From Azoarcus sp. (GTDB lineage: Bacteria; Pseudomonadota; Gammaproteobacteria; Burkholderiales; Rhodocyclaceae): DNA of 64,000 bases. A program made the translations under genes and the position numbers. How positions within the stretch are numbered: the first letter of the stretch is position 1; the number at the start of each line of letters is the position of its first letter. The notes beneath the pieces are model-generated. The model saw only the letters and a list, made by a program, of their open reading frames with translations. It was not told the DNA's origin and did not search any database. The DNA is taken from the NCBI GenBank assembly GCA_031285965.1, contig JAITVD010000035.1, positions 1-64,000 of the forward strand, read 5' to 3'. This document shows positions 35,047 through 44,091 of the stretch, piece after piece.

Positions 35047-35214
35047 GCGGCGGATGACGGGCTTTTTATATCTGTTCTGCCGCCAAACGCCAAGCCCGCT
35101 TCATGCCAAAAAATCTCGGTTCGGTCATTTTATTGGCGCGAATACTTAATACAGCGCGATTTTCAGGTCATGGCTGCCGATGGTTTCAGCACGCGACGCG
35201 GCTTGCGCGGACAT
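35047..35214. other. Intergenic region between tracrRNA and lipA
   Basis: About 170 bp with no supportable gene. A 22-codon minus-strand frame begins next to the lipA stop but has no recognisable content. No CRISPR repeat copies were found here. Confidence 0.45.
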
Positions 35215-36168
35215 CTAGCCAAGCGAATCCGCCGCCCCGCTCGCCAGCTTGTCCGCCCAATAGCTCGACCGCACCATCGGCCCGCAGGCGGCATTTTTGA
35301 AGCCCATTTTGCGCGCTTCGGATTCAAAAAACGCGAAGGCATCGGGATGGACGTAGCGCAGCACGGGCAGATGCCCCGTTGAGGGCTGCAAGTATTGCCC
35401 GATAGTGAGCAGGTCGACACCGTGCGCGCGCAGGTCGCGCATCGTGGCGAGGATTTCGTCGTCAGTTTCGCCCAAGCCCACCATCAGCCCCGATTTGGTC
35501 GGCACGTCGGGATAACGCGCCTTGAAGCGTTCGAGCAGGGCAAGGGAGGCCGCATAGTCCGCGCCAGGGCGGACTTGGGGGTAGAGGCGCGGGACGGTTT
35601 CGAGGTTGTGGTTAAAGACGTTGGGCGCGTCCGCCGCGAAGGCATCGAGCGCGATTTTTTCCCTGCCCCGAAAATCGGGCGTGAGGATTTCGACGGCGGT
35701 CTTTGGGGAAACCGTTCGGATAGCGCGGATACAGGCGGCAAAGTGAGCCGCGCCGCCGTCGCGCAGGTCGTCGCGGTTGACCGAAGTGATGACGGCGTAA
35801 GCGAGCTTCATGCCCGCGATGGTCGCCGCGAGCTTTGCGGGTTCTTCAGGCTCCGGCGCGGCGGGGCGGCCATGCCCGACATCGCAGAACGGGCATCGCC
35901 GGGTGCAAATATCGCCCAGAATCATGAAGGAAGCCGTGCCTTTGCCAAAGCATTCGTGGATATTAGGGCAAGAGGCTTCTTCGCAGACGGTGTGCAATTG
36001 ATGCTCGCGCAAAGCCGTTTTGATTTCGCCAAAACGTCCGGCCTCCGCGCCGGAGGCGATTTTGACTCGAATCCATTCCGGTTTTTGCAGGCGCGGGGCG
36101 GGAACAATCTTGATGGGGATGCGGGCGGTTTTGTCCGCGCCGCGCTCTTTGCGGGGAGGCGTGCTCAT
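35215..36168 (-). CDS. lipA: Lipoyl synthase LipA (radical SAM)
   Basis: LipA inserts two sulfur atoms into protein-bound octanoyl groups. The 317-residue protein has the auxiliary cluster motif [12 protein letters not shown], the radical SAM motif CTRRCPFC and the C-terminal serine motif [10 protein letters not shown], all required. Length is normal. It lies 42 bp after lipB on the same strand; LipB supplies its octanoylated substrate. Confidence 0.97.
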   Translation of the reverse strand: MSTPPRKERGADKTARIPIKIVPAPRLQKPEWIRVKIASGAEAGRFGEIKTALREHQLHTVCEEASCPNIHECFGKGTASFMILGDICTRRCPFCDVGHGRPAAPEPEEPAKLAATIAGMKLAYAVITSVNRDDLRDGGAAHFAACIRAIRTVSPKTAVEILTPDFRGREKIALDAFAADAPNVFNHNLETVPRLYPQVRPGADYAASLALLERFKARYPDVPTKSGLMVGLGETDDEILATMRDLRAHGVDLLTIGQYLQPSTGHLPVLRYVHPDAFAFFESEARKMGFKNAACGPMVRSSYWADKLASGAADSLG

Positions 36169-36210
36169 TGCGGTTCCAATGATTGCGGATAGGGTTTTGG
36201 CATTGTTGCG

Positions 36211-36861
36211 TCAGGCAGTTTCCGCCGCCGTGATGGCAATGGACGGCAGGAGGCACTGAAAATGACCGAACAGGCGGGAACCGACGGCATCCACATCGTC
36301 ATGGATGCCGAAATCGGCAAGCCGGGTGCTTTTCAGGTCGGCGTAGCCGCAGGGGTTTATCCACGAAAAAGGCGCGAGGTCGACATTGACGTTGAGCGCG
36401 AGGCCATGATAGCTGCATCCATTTTTGACCCGCAGCCCAAGCGCGGCAATTTTCGCGCCGTCGATGTAGACACCGGGCGCACCCGGCTTGCGGGCAGCGT
36501 CCAATCCATATTCGGCCAGCGTGGCAATGGCCGCTTCCTCCATCAGGCAGACAAATTCGCGCACTTTGATTCGGCGGCGCGAAAGGTCGATGAGCAGATA
36601 GGCAACAAGTTGGCCAGGACCGTGGTAGGTCATCTGCCCGCCACGGTCGACGCGCTCCAGAGGGATTCCGCCGGGGTTTTGCAGTAGATGCGCGGGATTG
36701 CCCGCCAGCCCGAGCGTAAAAACGGATGGGTGTTCGAGCAGCCAGATTTCGTCTGGCGTATCGGCATTGCGCGTGGCGGTGAAGCGTTTCATGGCTTCCA
36801 GCGCGGGGGCATAGCGGGTGAGGCCAAGGCGCTTGACGCGCAGGCCGCTGCCATCAATCAC
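36211..36861 (-). CDS. lipB: Octanoyltransferase LipB
   Basis: LipB moves octanoyl from acyl carrier protein to lipoate-dependent enzymes. The 216-residue protein contains [18 protein letters not shown], the catalytic lysine in [12 protein letters not shown] and the catalytic cysteine in INPCGYADL. Length is normal. It overlaps the DUF493 gene by 4 bp and precedes lipA, the standard proteobacterial order. Confidence 0.96.
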   Translation of the reverse strand: MIDGSGLRVKRLGLTRYAPALEAMKRFTATRNADTPDEIWLLEHPSVFTLGLAGNPAHLLQNPGGIPLERVDRGGQMTYHGPGQLVAYLLIDLSRRRIKVREFVCLMEEAAIATLAEYGLDAARKPGAPGVYIDGAKIAALGLRVKNGCSYHGLALNVNVDLAPFSWINPCGYADLKSTRLADFGIHDDVDAVGSRLFGHFQCLLPSIAITAAETA

Positions 36862-37142
36862 AGCACGACCTTGACCAGAGGATGTGCGCTGAGTTCGCGG
36901 TAAAGCGCATCGACCTGCGCTTGCGAATGGGCGCGGAAAGTGCAGGTAATCGACAGGTAGTTGCCCTTGCCGGATTCACGCACCTCCATCGAGGCGGGGT
37001 CAAAATCCGCAGCATGGCGCAGCACGGCATCGCGCACCGCTTGCGCGAAGCCCTCGGCATTCGCGCCCATTGCCTTGACAGGAAAATCGCAGGGATACTG
37101 GATGAGGGTTTCGCGTTCGCCGCTCACAGGTTCTTGAACCAC
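36858..37142 (-). CDS. YbeD-family (DUF493) protein
   Basis: A 94-residue protein of the YbeD/DUF493 family, a small ferredoxin-like fold with suggested regulatory role in lipoate metabolism. Visible features are [20 protein letters not shown] near the start and [20 protein letters not shown] further on. It lies between dacA (19-bp overlap) and lipB (4-bp overlap), the context usual for ybeD. No biochemical function can be stated from sequence. Confidence 0.92.
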   Translation of the reverse strand: MVQEPVSGERETLIQYPCDFPVKAMGANAEGFAQAVRDAVLRHAADFDPASMEVRESGKGNYLSITCTFRAHSQAQVDALYRELSAHPLVKVVL

Positions 37143-38272
37143 AAGAGAATGTCGTCTTTCATTCGCCCAAAGAAGCCCGCTGGCGGCACATCCACGAGCG
37201 CCACCACCGGAAAACTTCCGTAGGGCTTGCCGTCGACGGTTAGTGTAAGCGTGCCGATTTCATCCCCTTTTCTGATGGGCGCGAACACTGGCTGAAGGCT
37301 CTCCAGAACAGGCTCGATTTTGTTCGCCTTGCCTTTGGGCAAAGAGATGACGAGGTCTTGCGCGAACCCCGCGTCCACGACATTTTCCGCGCCTTTCCAA
37401 ACCCTGAATTGCGACAAGGACTGGTTGGCGGCATAAATCCGCATCATGTCGTGAGACTGAAAGCCGTAGTTGAGCAGCTTGAGCGATTCCTGCACCCGCG
37501 CATTGTCGGAGGACGCGCCGAGGACGACCGCGACCAGGCGGCGCGGCCCGCGCACGGCGCTGCTCACCATGTAGTAATTGTCGTCCTTGGCTTGCCCTGT
37601 TTTCATGCCGTCGATTGTGGGGTCGATGAACAGCAAGCGGTTGCGGTTCTGCTGCGTGATGTTGTTGTAGGTGAAAGATTTAATCGCGTACAGCCTGTAA
37701 TGCTCCGGGAAATCGCGGATGATCGCGTCGGCGAGGATTGCGATGTCGCGGGCGGTGCTGTAGTGCCGGGGATCGGACTGCCCGTTGGAATTCACGAAAT
37801 GGGTATTTTTCATGCCAAGCCGCTTGGCCTCGCGGTTCATCATCGCGGCAAATTTTTCCTCGGTTTCACCAAGCAGTTCGGCGAGCGCGACGCAGGCATC
37901 GTTGCCCGACTGCACGATGACGCCCCGGAGAAGGTCGGAGACCGCAACAGGCTTGCGCGGCTCGATGAACATGCGCGGGCCGGTCTGTTTCCAAGCGGCA
38001 ACGGAGACCATCGCCTCTTGATTTTCGGTAATTTTTTTGGATTTGATCGCCGAAAAAGTCAGATAGGCGGTCATCAGTTTGGTGAGGGAATCCGGCTCGA
38101 TTCGGCTGTCCGCGTCATTGGAGGCAAGTGTCTGATTTGTCGCGTGGTCGATCAGCACCCAAGACTTTGCGGCCAGCACGGGAGGGGGCGCGGACAGGGC
38201 GCTGCCCGATGCCGCAAGCAGGAAAATGAAAAGAAGATGCGGAAAAAAACGGAAATGTGAAAATCGGGGCAT
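37124..38272 (-). CDS. dacA: D-alanyl-D-alanine carboxypeptidase (PBP5/6 type)
   Basis: Low-molecular-weight penicillin-binding protein that trims the terminal D-Ala of peptidoglycan. The 382-residue protein has a signal peptide (LLFIFLLAASGSALSA), the three active-site motifs SLTK (in PDSLTKLMTAYL), SGN (VQSGNDACVALAE) and KTG (DGMKTGQAKDDN), and a C-terminal beta domain ending in an amphipathic helix ([16 protein letters not shown]) for membrane attachment. It heads the dacA-ybeD-lipB-lipA cluster. Confidence 0.95.
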   Translation of the reverse strand: MPRFSHFRFFPHLLFIFLLAASGSALSAPPPVLAAKSWVLIDHATNQTLASNDADSRIEPDSLTKLMTAYLTFSAIKSKKITENQEAMVSVAAWKQTGPRMFIEPRKPVAVSDLLRGVIVQSGNDACVALAELLGETEEKFAAMMNREAKRLGMKNTHFVNSNGQSDPRHYSTARDIAILADAIIRDFPEHYRLYAIKSFTYNNITQQNRNRLLFIDPTIDGMKTGQAKDDNYYMVSSAVRGPRRLVAVVLGASSDNARVQESLKLLNYGFQSHDMMRIYAANQSLSQFRVWKGAENVVDAGFAQDLVISLPKGKANKIEPVLESLQPVFAPIRKGDEIGTLTLTVDGKPYGSFPVVALVDVPPAGFFGRMKDDILLWFKNL

Positions 38273-38486
38273 CGGTCAATTCCAGAAAACTTGGAAAAAC
38301 AAAGCGCGAATTATAAGCCGTTATGCGTGCTGCGCGGGTTTAGGCTACCATTGCCGGACATTCTCCCGACTGGTTCGCATCTGCATGACAAGCAGCATTT
38401 TTACCTATGATGTCATTAGGTTATCGCTGCTTTCCAACGCTCGGCCAAAGAGGGTTTTGTGCCATCCACATATCAAGGAGCTTTTC

Positions 38487-38894
38487 ATGAAACGGTTTTT
38501 TGCTGCCCTTTTTGCCGCCTTGCTGCTCACGCCAGTTGCTTGGGCGCGTTGGGTAGAGATTGATTCAAGAGTTTTTCGGAACGAACCCATCCTCACGCAA
38601 GCATCGGTCAGCGACGCTGAAAAAAAGACGCATGATGCCATCCTCAAAGGCGCTGAAGATAGAAAATGGCAGGTCATCCAAGATACGCCGACCGTGCTGC
38701 GCCTGAGAGTGAACGTGCGCAACAAGCACACCGTCGTGGTGGATGTCAGAATCAAGCCGGGCAAAGTGGATGTCGACTATGTTGACAGCATCAACATGAA
38801 TTACAACAAATCGCAGGGAACCATCCACCCCAACTATCACGTCTGGATTGACAGGCTGCTCCAGTCTGCCCGTATCCACGCGGACATCAACTGA
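38487..38894 (+). CDS. Small exported protein of unknown function
   Basis: A 135-residue protein with a clear signal peptide (MKRFFAALFAALLLTPVAWA) and a mature part of about 115 residues rich in beta-strand pattern: VLRLRVNVRNKHTVVVDVRI, then KVDVDYVDSINMNY. I do not recognise the family with certainty. AAGGAG lies 6 bp before the ATG at 38487. It is a single-gene unit, divergent from dacA and convergent with ptsI, with a strong hairpin after it. Confidence 0.85.
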   Translation: MKRFFAALFAALLLTPVAWARWVEIDSRVFRNEPILTQASVSDAEKKTHDAILKGAEDRKWQVIQDTPTVLRLRVNVRNKHTVVVDVRIKPGKVDVDYVDSINMNYNKSQGTIHPNYHVWIDRLLQSARIHADIN

Positions 38895-38909
38895 TTTGTG
38901 GATGTTCTG

Positions 38910-38952
38910 GCGGAAAAGCGGAACCGCTCCGGCGCGGTTCCGCTTCTCCGCC
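38910..38952. terminator. Bidirectional hairpin between the exported protein gene and ptsI
   Basis: A long near-perfect stem: GGCGGA and AAGCGGAACCGC on the left pair with GCGGTTCCGCTT and TCCGCC on the right. There is no long T-run, but it separates two convergent genes and ends 8 bp before the ptsI stop. Confidence 0.65.
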
Positions 38953-38960
38953 CTTTGCCC

Positions 38961-40685
38961 CTAGCCCTCCAGCTTCTCCACCGCCTCGCGGATGCGGGCT
39001 GGCTCGTCGAGCTTGAGGAGGCGCTGCGTCTTGGGGATCAGCTCAGCGAGGTCAGCTCGCAAAATATGCTGCTTAATTTCAAGGATGCGGGCGGGGTGCA
39101 TCGAAAAGCTCTTTAGCCCCATGCCGAGCAGCAGCAGCGTGTAGGCGGAACTGCCCGCCATTTCGCCGCAAACAGAAACGGGCAGTTCGGCGCGTTGGGC
39201 GGTCTGGACGGTTCCCGAGATGAGTTTCAGCACCGCCGGATGGAGCGGATCGTAAAGCCGCCCAACAGATTCGTTTCCACGGTCGACGGCCAGCGTGTAC
39301 TGGATGAGGTCGTTGGTTCCGATGGAAAGGAAATCGAGCCGGCGGATGAACATGCCTAGCGCGAGCGCGGCGGCGGGCACTTCCACCATGCCGCCGACGG
39401 GCATGTGTTCGTTGAACTTGATTTTTTCTTCGCGCAGTTCTTCTTTGGCTTTTTCGATGAGCTTGAGCGTTTGCTCGATTTCGTCGGCATGCGCGAGCAT
39501 CGGAATCATGATTTGCAGATTGCCGTGCGCCGAGGCGCGCAAAAGCGCCCGCAACTGGGTGAGGAATATTTTTGGCTCGGCCAGCGAGTAACGCACCGCC
39601 CGCAGCCCCAGCGCGGGATTCGGCTCGTTGCGCGGAACGCCAGCAAGCGTTTTGTCCGCGCCGATGTCGAAGGTGCGGGCGGTAACGGGTTTCCCTGCGG
39701 CGGCTTTGATGACGGAACGGTAAATTTCGTACTGCTCGTCCTCATCGGGCAGGGTGTCGCGGTCGATGAAAAGGAATTCCGTGCGGAACAGCCCCACGCC
39801 GTCGGCATTGGTCTCCTTTATCTGAATCATGTCCTGCGGGCCGCTGATATTGGCCAGCAATTGGATGACTTCGCCGCCCAGCGTGGCGGCTTGGGTGTCG
39901 CGCAGGCGCTTGAGCTTGGAACGCTCCAGCTCCAGCGCGGCGCGGCGCAGCATGTATTCTTCGATGACGGATTCATCGGGATCGATGATGGCGATGCCGC
40001 GTGTGCCATCGACGATGATGAGTTCGTTGGCGCGAAGCAAATCGCGGATATGGCGCAGCCCCACGATGGCCGGAATGCCAAGGTTGCGGGCAACAATAGC
40101 CGTGTGGCTCGTGGAGCCGCCGATGTCCGTGATGAACCCGGCGATATGGTTCCTGAAGCCGATGGTGTCCGCCGGGGAAAGGTCGTGGGCGACGATGACG
40201 GTTCCAAGCCCGTCCTTGCGCCGATTGGGCAGGTGGCCGGGATCGCCGAGCAGCGCCTTGACCAGCCGCTCGACGACTTGCACCACGTCGGCTTGCCGTT
40301 CGCGCAGATAGGGGTCTTCAATCTGGCGGAACTGCTCCACGACCACTTCCATTTGCTGCACGAGCGCCCATTCGGCGTTGTAGTGGTGTTCCTGGATTTT
40401 TTCGCGGGCGGCCTCAACCAGCACGGGGTCTTGCAACATCATGCGCTGCAAGTCGATGAACGCGCTGACTTCGTTGTGCGGGCTGGCCGCCGTGGCGGAT
40501 ACTCTCAGCGCGAGCAGTTCGTTTTCGACTGTTTCAACAGCGGTATCGAAGCGTTCTAGCTCGGCCTTGAGGTGACGCGCCGCGATTTGGTAGTGGTTGA
40601 CTTCGAGCAGCGCATGCGAGACGAGATGCGCGTAACCGATGGCAATGCCTTGCGAAACCGGCAGACCATGCACGGTAAAACTCAT
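38961..40685 (-). CDS. ptsI: Phosphoenolpyruvate-protein phosphotransferase (enzyme I)
   Basis: Enzyme I of the phosphotransferase system passes phosphate from PEP to HPr. The 574-residue protein has the phospho-histidine motif GGSTSHTAIVARNLGIPA, the PEP-binding region (GLFRTEFLFIDRD, DIGADKTL) and a C-terminal PVSVCGEMAG. Full length. It follows ptsH by 24 bp. No sugar-specific enzyme II is nearby, so a regulatory role as in other betaproteobacteria is likely. Confidence 0.96.
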   Translation of the reverse strand: MSFTVHGLPVSQGIAIGYAHLVSHALLEVNHYQIAARHLKAELERFDTAVETVENELLALRVSATAASPHNEVSAFIDLQRMMLQDPVLVEAAREKIQEHHYNAEWALVQQMEVVVEQFRQIEDPYLRERQADVVQVVERLVKALLGDPGHLPNRRKDGLGTVIVAHDLSPADTIGFRNHIAGFITDIGGSTSHTAIVARNLGIPAIVGLRHIRDLLRANELIIVDGTRGIAIIDPDESVIEEYMLRRAALELERSKLKRLRDTQAATLGGEVIQLLANISGPQDMIQIKETNADGVGLFRTEFLFIDRDTLPDEDEQYEIYRSVIKAAAGKPVTARTFDIGADKTLAGVPRNEPNPALGLRAVRYSLAEPKIFLTQLRALLRASAHGNLQIMIPMLAHADEIEQTLKLIEKAKEELREEKIKFNEHMPVGGMVEVPAAALALGMFIRRLDFLSIGTNDLIQYTLAVDRGNESVGRLYDPLHPAVLKLISGTVQTAQRAELPVSVCGEMAGSSAYTLLLLGMGLKSFSMHPARILEIKQHILRADLAELIPKTQRLLKLDEPARIREAVEKLEG

Positions 40686-40709
40686 CGCGCCCCCCTTCTC
40701 ATGTTTTTG

Positions 40710-40979
40710 TCATTCTTCTTCATCAAAGCGGCCAGCGATCAATTCCGCGATACGCGCCATCGCCTCGTCGGCATCCTTGCCAAGGGTCTCGACGGTGAGC
40801 GTGGAGCCTTGGGTGGCGGCAAGCATCATCAATCCCATGACGCTTTTTGCGCTGACCCGCTTCTCATTACGCTCCAGCCAGACCTCGGAGGCGAAACTGT
40901 TCGCCAAGCGCGCAAGTTTTGCCGAAGCGCGGGCGTGCAGCCCCAATTTATTGATGATCGCCACTTCGATTTTTGGCAT
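40710..40979 (-). CDS. ptsH: Phosphocarrier protein HPr
   Basis: HPr of 89 residues. The phospho-accepting His15 lies in LGLHARASAKLARLA, and Ser46 lies in AKSVMGLMML, the site used by HPr kinase in many bacteria. The ATG at 40979 places both residues at their standard numbers; a frame seven codons longer exists. It is upstream of ptsI and divergent from comF. Confidence 0.96.
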   Translation of the reverse strand: MPKIEVAIINKLGLHARASAKLARLANSFASEVWLERNEKRVSAKSVMGLMMLAATQGSTLTVETLGKDADEAMARIAELIAGRFDEEE

Positions 40980-41008
40980 TTGCCTTATGCTTCCCCGCAT
41001 TGCATGTC

Positions 41009-41701
41009 ATGGTCGATTGTAATATGCCCTTGCTCGATACGCTGCTTCCGCCAGATTGTTATTTGTGCGGGATGCCCGCCGGAAACGGAAAAGGAGGCGC
41101 GCCGATATGCGCCAATTGCGCGGGCGAATTGCCGCGCAACGGGTCGTTGGTCTGCCCGCGCTGCGCGTTGCCCACGCCGGAGGGGCAAATTTGCGGGCGC
41201 TGCTTGCGCGAGCCGCCGGCATTTGACGCCACACATGCGCTGTACCGCTATGTTTTTCCGGTGGATGTGCTGGTGCATGCGTTCAAATACAACCACCGCT
41301 TGTCGCTGACCCGGTTCTTTACCGACGCGGCAGCGAACATTTTTTTGCCGGAAGCCGATGTGCTCGTCCCCATGCCGCTGCATCCGAAGCGGCTGGCGGA
41401 GCGCGGTTTCAATCAGGCACTGGAAATTGCCAGACCGCTCGCCCGCGCCGCCAATTTGCCGCTGGCGCGGGAAAGCGTGGTGCGAAAACACTACGCGCCA
41501 CCGCAGGTCACGCTCGCCCGCGAGGCGAGGCTGACCAATCCGCGAGGTACGTTTGCTTGCCGCCGCCAATTCGACGGGCTGCGCGTCATGGTGGTCGATG
41601 ACGTGATGACCACGGGCGCGTCGCTTAACGCGATTGCCCGCTGCCTCAAGGCCGCCGGCGCATCGGCGGTCTGCAATTTTGTCATTGCCCGCGCCGGGTA
41701 G
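41009..41701 (+). CDS. comF: ComF-family phosphoribosyltransferase-like protein
   Basis: A 230-residue ComF-type protein, a family tied to DNA uptake and handling. The N-terminus has a zinc-ribbon series CYLCG, CANC, CPRC and CGRC. The C-terminal half is a phosphoribosyltransferase fold with the PRPP loop VMVVDDVMTTGASLNAI. The start is uncertain: ATGs at 41009 and 41024 are both possible and no clear Shine-Dalgarno sequence is present. With the pilus genes at the window end, natural competence is possible but unproven. Confidence 0.88.
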   Translation: MVDCNMPLLDTLLPPDCYLCGMPAGNGKGGAPICANCAGELPRNGSLVCPRCALPTPEGQICGRCLREPPAFDATHALYRYVFPVDVLVHAFKYNHRLSLTRFFTDAAANIFLPEADVLVPMPLHPKRLAERGFNQALEIARPLARAANLPLARESVVRKHYAPPQVTLAREARLTNPRGTFACRRQFDGLRVMVVDDVMTTGASLNAIARCLKAAGASAVCNFVIARAG

Positions 41702-41751
41702 CGGAGCGGTTCGGGTAAAATGCGCCTTTTTTGCGCAAACACGGCTTATAT

Positions 41752-42417
41752 ATGGAACTCTTGGCTCAGTTCATTGATATTGTCCTGCATCTGGATCAGT
41801 ACTTAGGGGGATGGGTCGTCCAGTATGGCATGTGGATTTACGCTATTTTGTTTTTTGTGATTTTTGCGGAAACGGGCTTTGTGGTGACGCCCTTCCTGCC
41901 GGGAGATTCCCTGCTGTTCGTTGCCGGGGCGCTGGCGGCAATCGGCGCGGCAGAGGCCGAAGGCGGGTTGCACATCGTCAGGCTTCTGGCCACGCTCTCA
42001 ACGGCGGCGATTTTGGGCAATATGGTCAATTACCAGATTGGGCGCTTCATTGGACCAAAGGTGTTCCAGTGGGAAGGCTCCCGCCTTTTCAACAAAGAGG
42101 CGCTGCTGAAAACACATGCTTTCTATGAGCGGCACGGCGGAAAGACATTGGTCATTTCCCGCTTTTTGCCGATTTTCCGCACGTTCGCGCCATTCGTGGC
42201 GGGCGTGGGCGCGATGAATTATTCCCGGTTCCTCCTGTTCAATTTGGCGGGCGGGCTGGGCTGGTGCTTTTCGCTCACGCTGGCGGGCTACTGGTTCGGC
42301 AACCTGCCGTGGGTGCGGCAGAACCTTTCCCTGATGATCGTGGGGATCATCCTTGTCTCCTTGCTGCCGATGCTGATTGCGTGGCTCATGCGGGAAAAAG
42401 ACGGGGAAAAGGCTTAA
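41752..42417 (+). CDS. DedA-family membrane protein
   Basis: A 221-residue inner membrane protein of the DedA/SNARE-associated superfamily, proteins now linked to lipid carrier recycling and proton-dependent transport. Family motifs are FAETGFVVTPFLPGDSLLF and FYERHGGKTLVISRFLPIFR, followed by FAPFVAGVGAMNYSRF. Several transmembrane segments are evident. The ATG at 41752 is adopted from the family start. Same strand as comF, 50 bp after it. Confidence 0.93.
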   Translation: MELLAQFIDIVLHLDQYLGGWVVQYGMWIYAILFFVIFAETGFVVTPFLPGDSLLFVAGALAAIGAAEAEGGLHIVRLLATLSTAAILGNMVNYQIGRFIGPKVFQWEGSRLFNKEALLKTHAFYERHGGKTLVISRFLPIFRTFAPFVAGVGAMNYSRFLLFNLAGGLGWCFSLTLAGYWFGNLPWVRQNLSLMIVGIILVSLLPMLIAWLMREKDGEKA

Positions 42418-42493
42418 ATTCCCTTTTCCCGCTCGCGGGAGACGGAAATCAAACGTGTAATTCCTGAATGGCTGACCTGCGGGCGCGACTGAC

Positions 42494-44029
42494 ATGCTTC
42501 TCAAGATTCTGATGATGGCGGCGTTCATCGCCGTGACGATTTATATCGGTTTCCGTACCCGCCGGAGCGCACGGGATGTCGACGGCTTCGTGCTGGGCGG
42601 GCGCAAGGTTGGGCCGTGGCTTTCCGCGTTTGCTTACGGCACGTCGTATTTTTCGGCGGTGGTTTTCGTCGGCTATGCCGGACAGTTTGGCTGGAGATAC
42701 GGCATGGCGGCTATCTGGATCGGGCTTGGCAATGCGTTTATTGGCAGCTTGCTGGTCTGGTACGTGCTTGGGGCGCGGACGCGGGCAATGACGCACCATC
42801 TGCGCGCCCAGACCATGCCGGAGTTCTTCGGCGCGCGGTTTTCCAGCCCGGCTTTGCGCATCGCCGCCGCCATCATCATTTTTGTGTTTCTGATTCCTTA
42901 TACGGCGGGTGTTTATAACGGGCTTTCGCGGCTGTTCGACATGGCGTTTGGCGTACCTTACGAATGGTGCGTCATCGTCATGGCGGCGCTGACCTGCATC
43001 TACGTGGTCATGGGCGGCTACATGGCGACCGCCGTCAATGATTTGGTGCAGGGCAGCATCATGCTGTTTGGCATCGTTGCGGTCATCGTCGCCGTTCTGG
43101 CGTCGCACGGCGGCTTTGACCAAGCGATGATTGCGCTCTCGCAGGTTCCGGCTGACGGCGCGGCGGGTGCTGCTCAGATGCAGGGCGCCTATGTTTCGAT
43201 TTTCGGCCCAGACCTTTTCAATCTCGCGGGCGTGTTTGTGCTGACCTCGCTGGGCACTTGGGGCATGCCGCAGATGGTGCAGAAGTTCTACGCCATCAAG
43301 AGCATCGACGCAATCAAGCGCGGGGCAATCATCTCTACCCTGTTCGCCGTCGTGGTGGCGGGCGGCAGCTACTTTCTTGGCGGCTTTGCGCGGCTGGCCG
43401 CTTCTGGCATCGAATACACGGCGGCGGGACTGCCGGTTTACGATTCGGTGATTCCCGCCATGTTGCAAAACATGCCGGATTTGCTCCTAGGGCTAACGGT
43501 GGTGCTGGTGCTGAGCGCCTCGATGTCCACTTTGAGCGCGTTGGTGCTGACATCAAGCTCCACGATGACGCTGGATTTCATTCGGGGCAATTTCATCCGG
43601 GAAATGAACGCCAGAGACCAGATTGTGATGATTCGGCTGCTCATCGTGGTTTTCGTGCTTATCTCGACGTTCATCGCGCTCATCCAGTACAACTCGCCAA
43701 TGACTTTCATCGCGCAGCTCATGGCCATCAGTTGGGGGGCGCTGGCGGGGGCGTTTCTCGCGCCTTTCCTGTACGGGCTTTACTGGCAGCGCACGACAGC
43801 GGCGAGCGTATGGGCGTGCTTCATCTTTGCGGTGGGGCTGGTGGTCGCCAACATGCTGCTGGGCTACGCGATGTCGCCCATCAACGCCGGGGCGCTGGCG
43901 ATGCTCGCGGGGCTGGTGATCGTGCCGCTGGTCAGTTGGCTGACGCCGAGACCGGACGCGGCGCAAACGAGCGCATTGTTCAAGGAGTCGTACCTGAACC
44001 TGCACGACATGAAAATCGACGCGGACTGA
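42494..44029 (+). CDS. Sodium:solute symporter family transporter
   Basis: A 511-residue SSS/SSF transporter with about thirteen hydrophobic segments. The family core appears as GYMATAVNDLVQGSIMLFG and GTWGMPQMVQKFYAIKS near the sodium sites. The C-terminus carries a short hydrophilic tail. The substrate cannot be deduced; relatives carry proline, pantothenate, acetate or other small organic solutes. It follows the DedA gene by 76 bp and converges with the HDOD gene. Confidence 0.92.
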   Translation: MLLKILMMAAFIAVTIYIGFRTRRSARDVDGFVLGGRKVGPWLSAFAYGTSYFSAVVFVGYAGQFGWRYGMAAIWIGLGNAFIGSLLVWYVLGARTRAMTHHLRAQTMPEFFGARFSSPALRIAAAIIIFVFLIPYTAGVYNGLSRLFDMAFGVPYEWCVIVMAALTCIYVVMGGYMATAVNDLVQGSIMLFGIVAVIVAVLASHGGFDQAMIALSQVPADGAAGAAQMQGAYVSIFGPDLFNLAGVFVLTSLGTWGMPQMVQKFYAIKSIDAIKRGAIISTLFAVVVAGGSYFLGGFARLAASGIEYTAAGLPVYDSVIPAMLQNMPDLLLGLTVVLVLSASMSTLSALVLTSSSTMTLDFIRGNFIREMNARDQIVMIRLLIVVFVLISTFIALIQYNSPMTFIAQLMAISWGALAGAFLAPFLYGLYWQRTTAASVWACFIFAVGLVVANMLLGYAMSPINAGALAMLAGLVIVPLVSWLTPRPDAAQTSALFKESYLNLHDMKIDAD

Positions 44030-44091
44030 GCAAACGCCATTCTTCGCGCAGCCAAAACGCGGAATGACAATGCCGCAGATTGACCGCGCCC

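Noticed and set aside
33886-35214. CRISPR array beside the tracrRNA
   Set aside because: I looked for repeats matching the anti-repeat (starting GTTGTAGC or ending GCCACAAC) and for regularly spaced units and found none; the AT-rich repeats at 34641-34736 do not match the anti-repeat.
38226-38486. Longer N-terminus for the small exported protein
   Set aside because: The frame is open upstream, but the signal peptide and AAGGAG fix the start at 38487.
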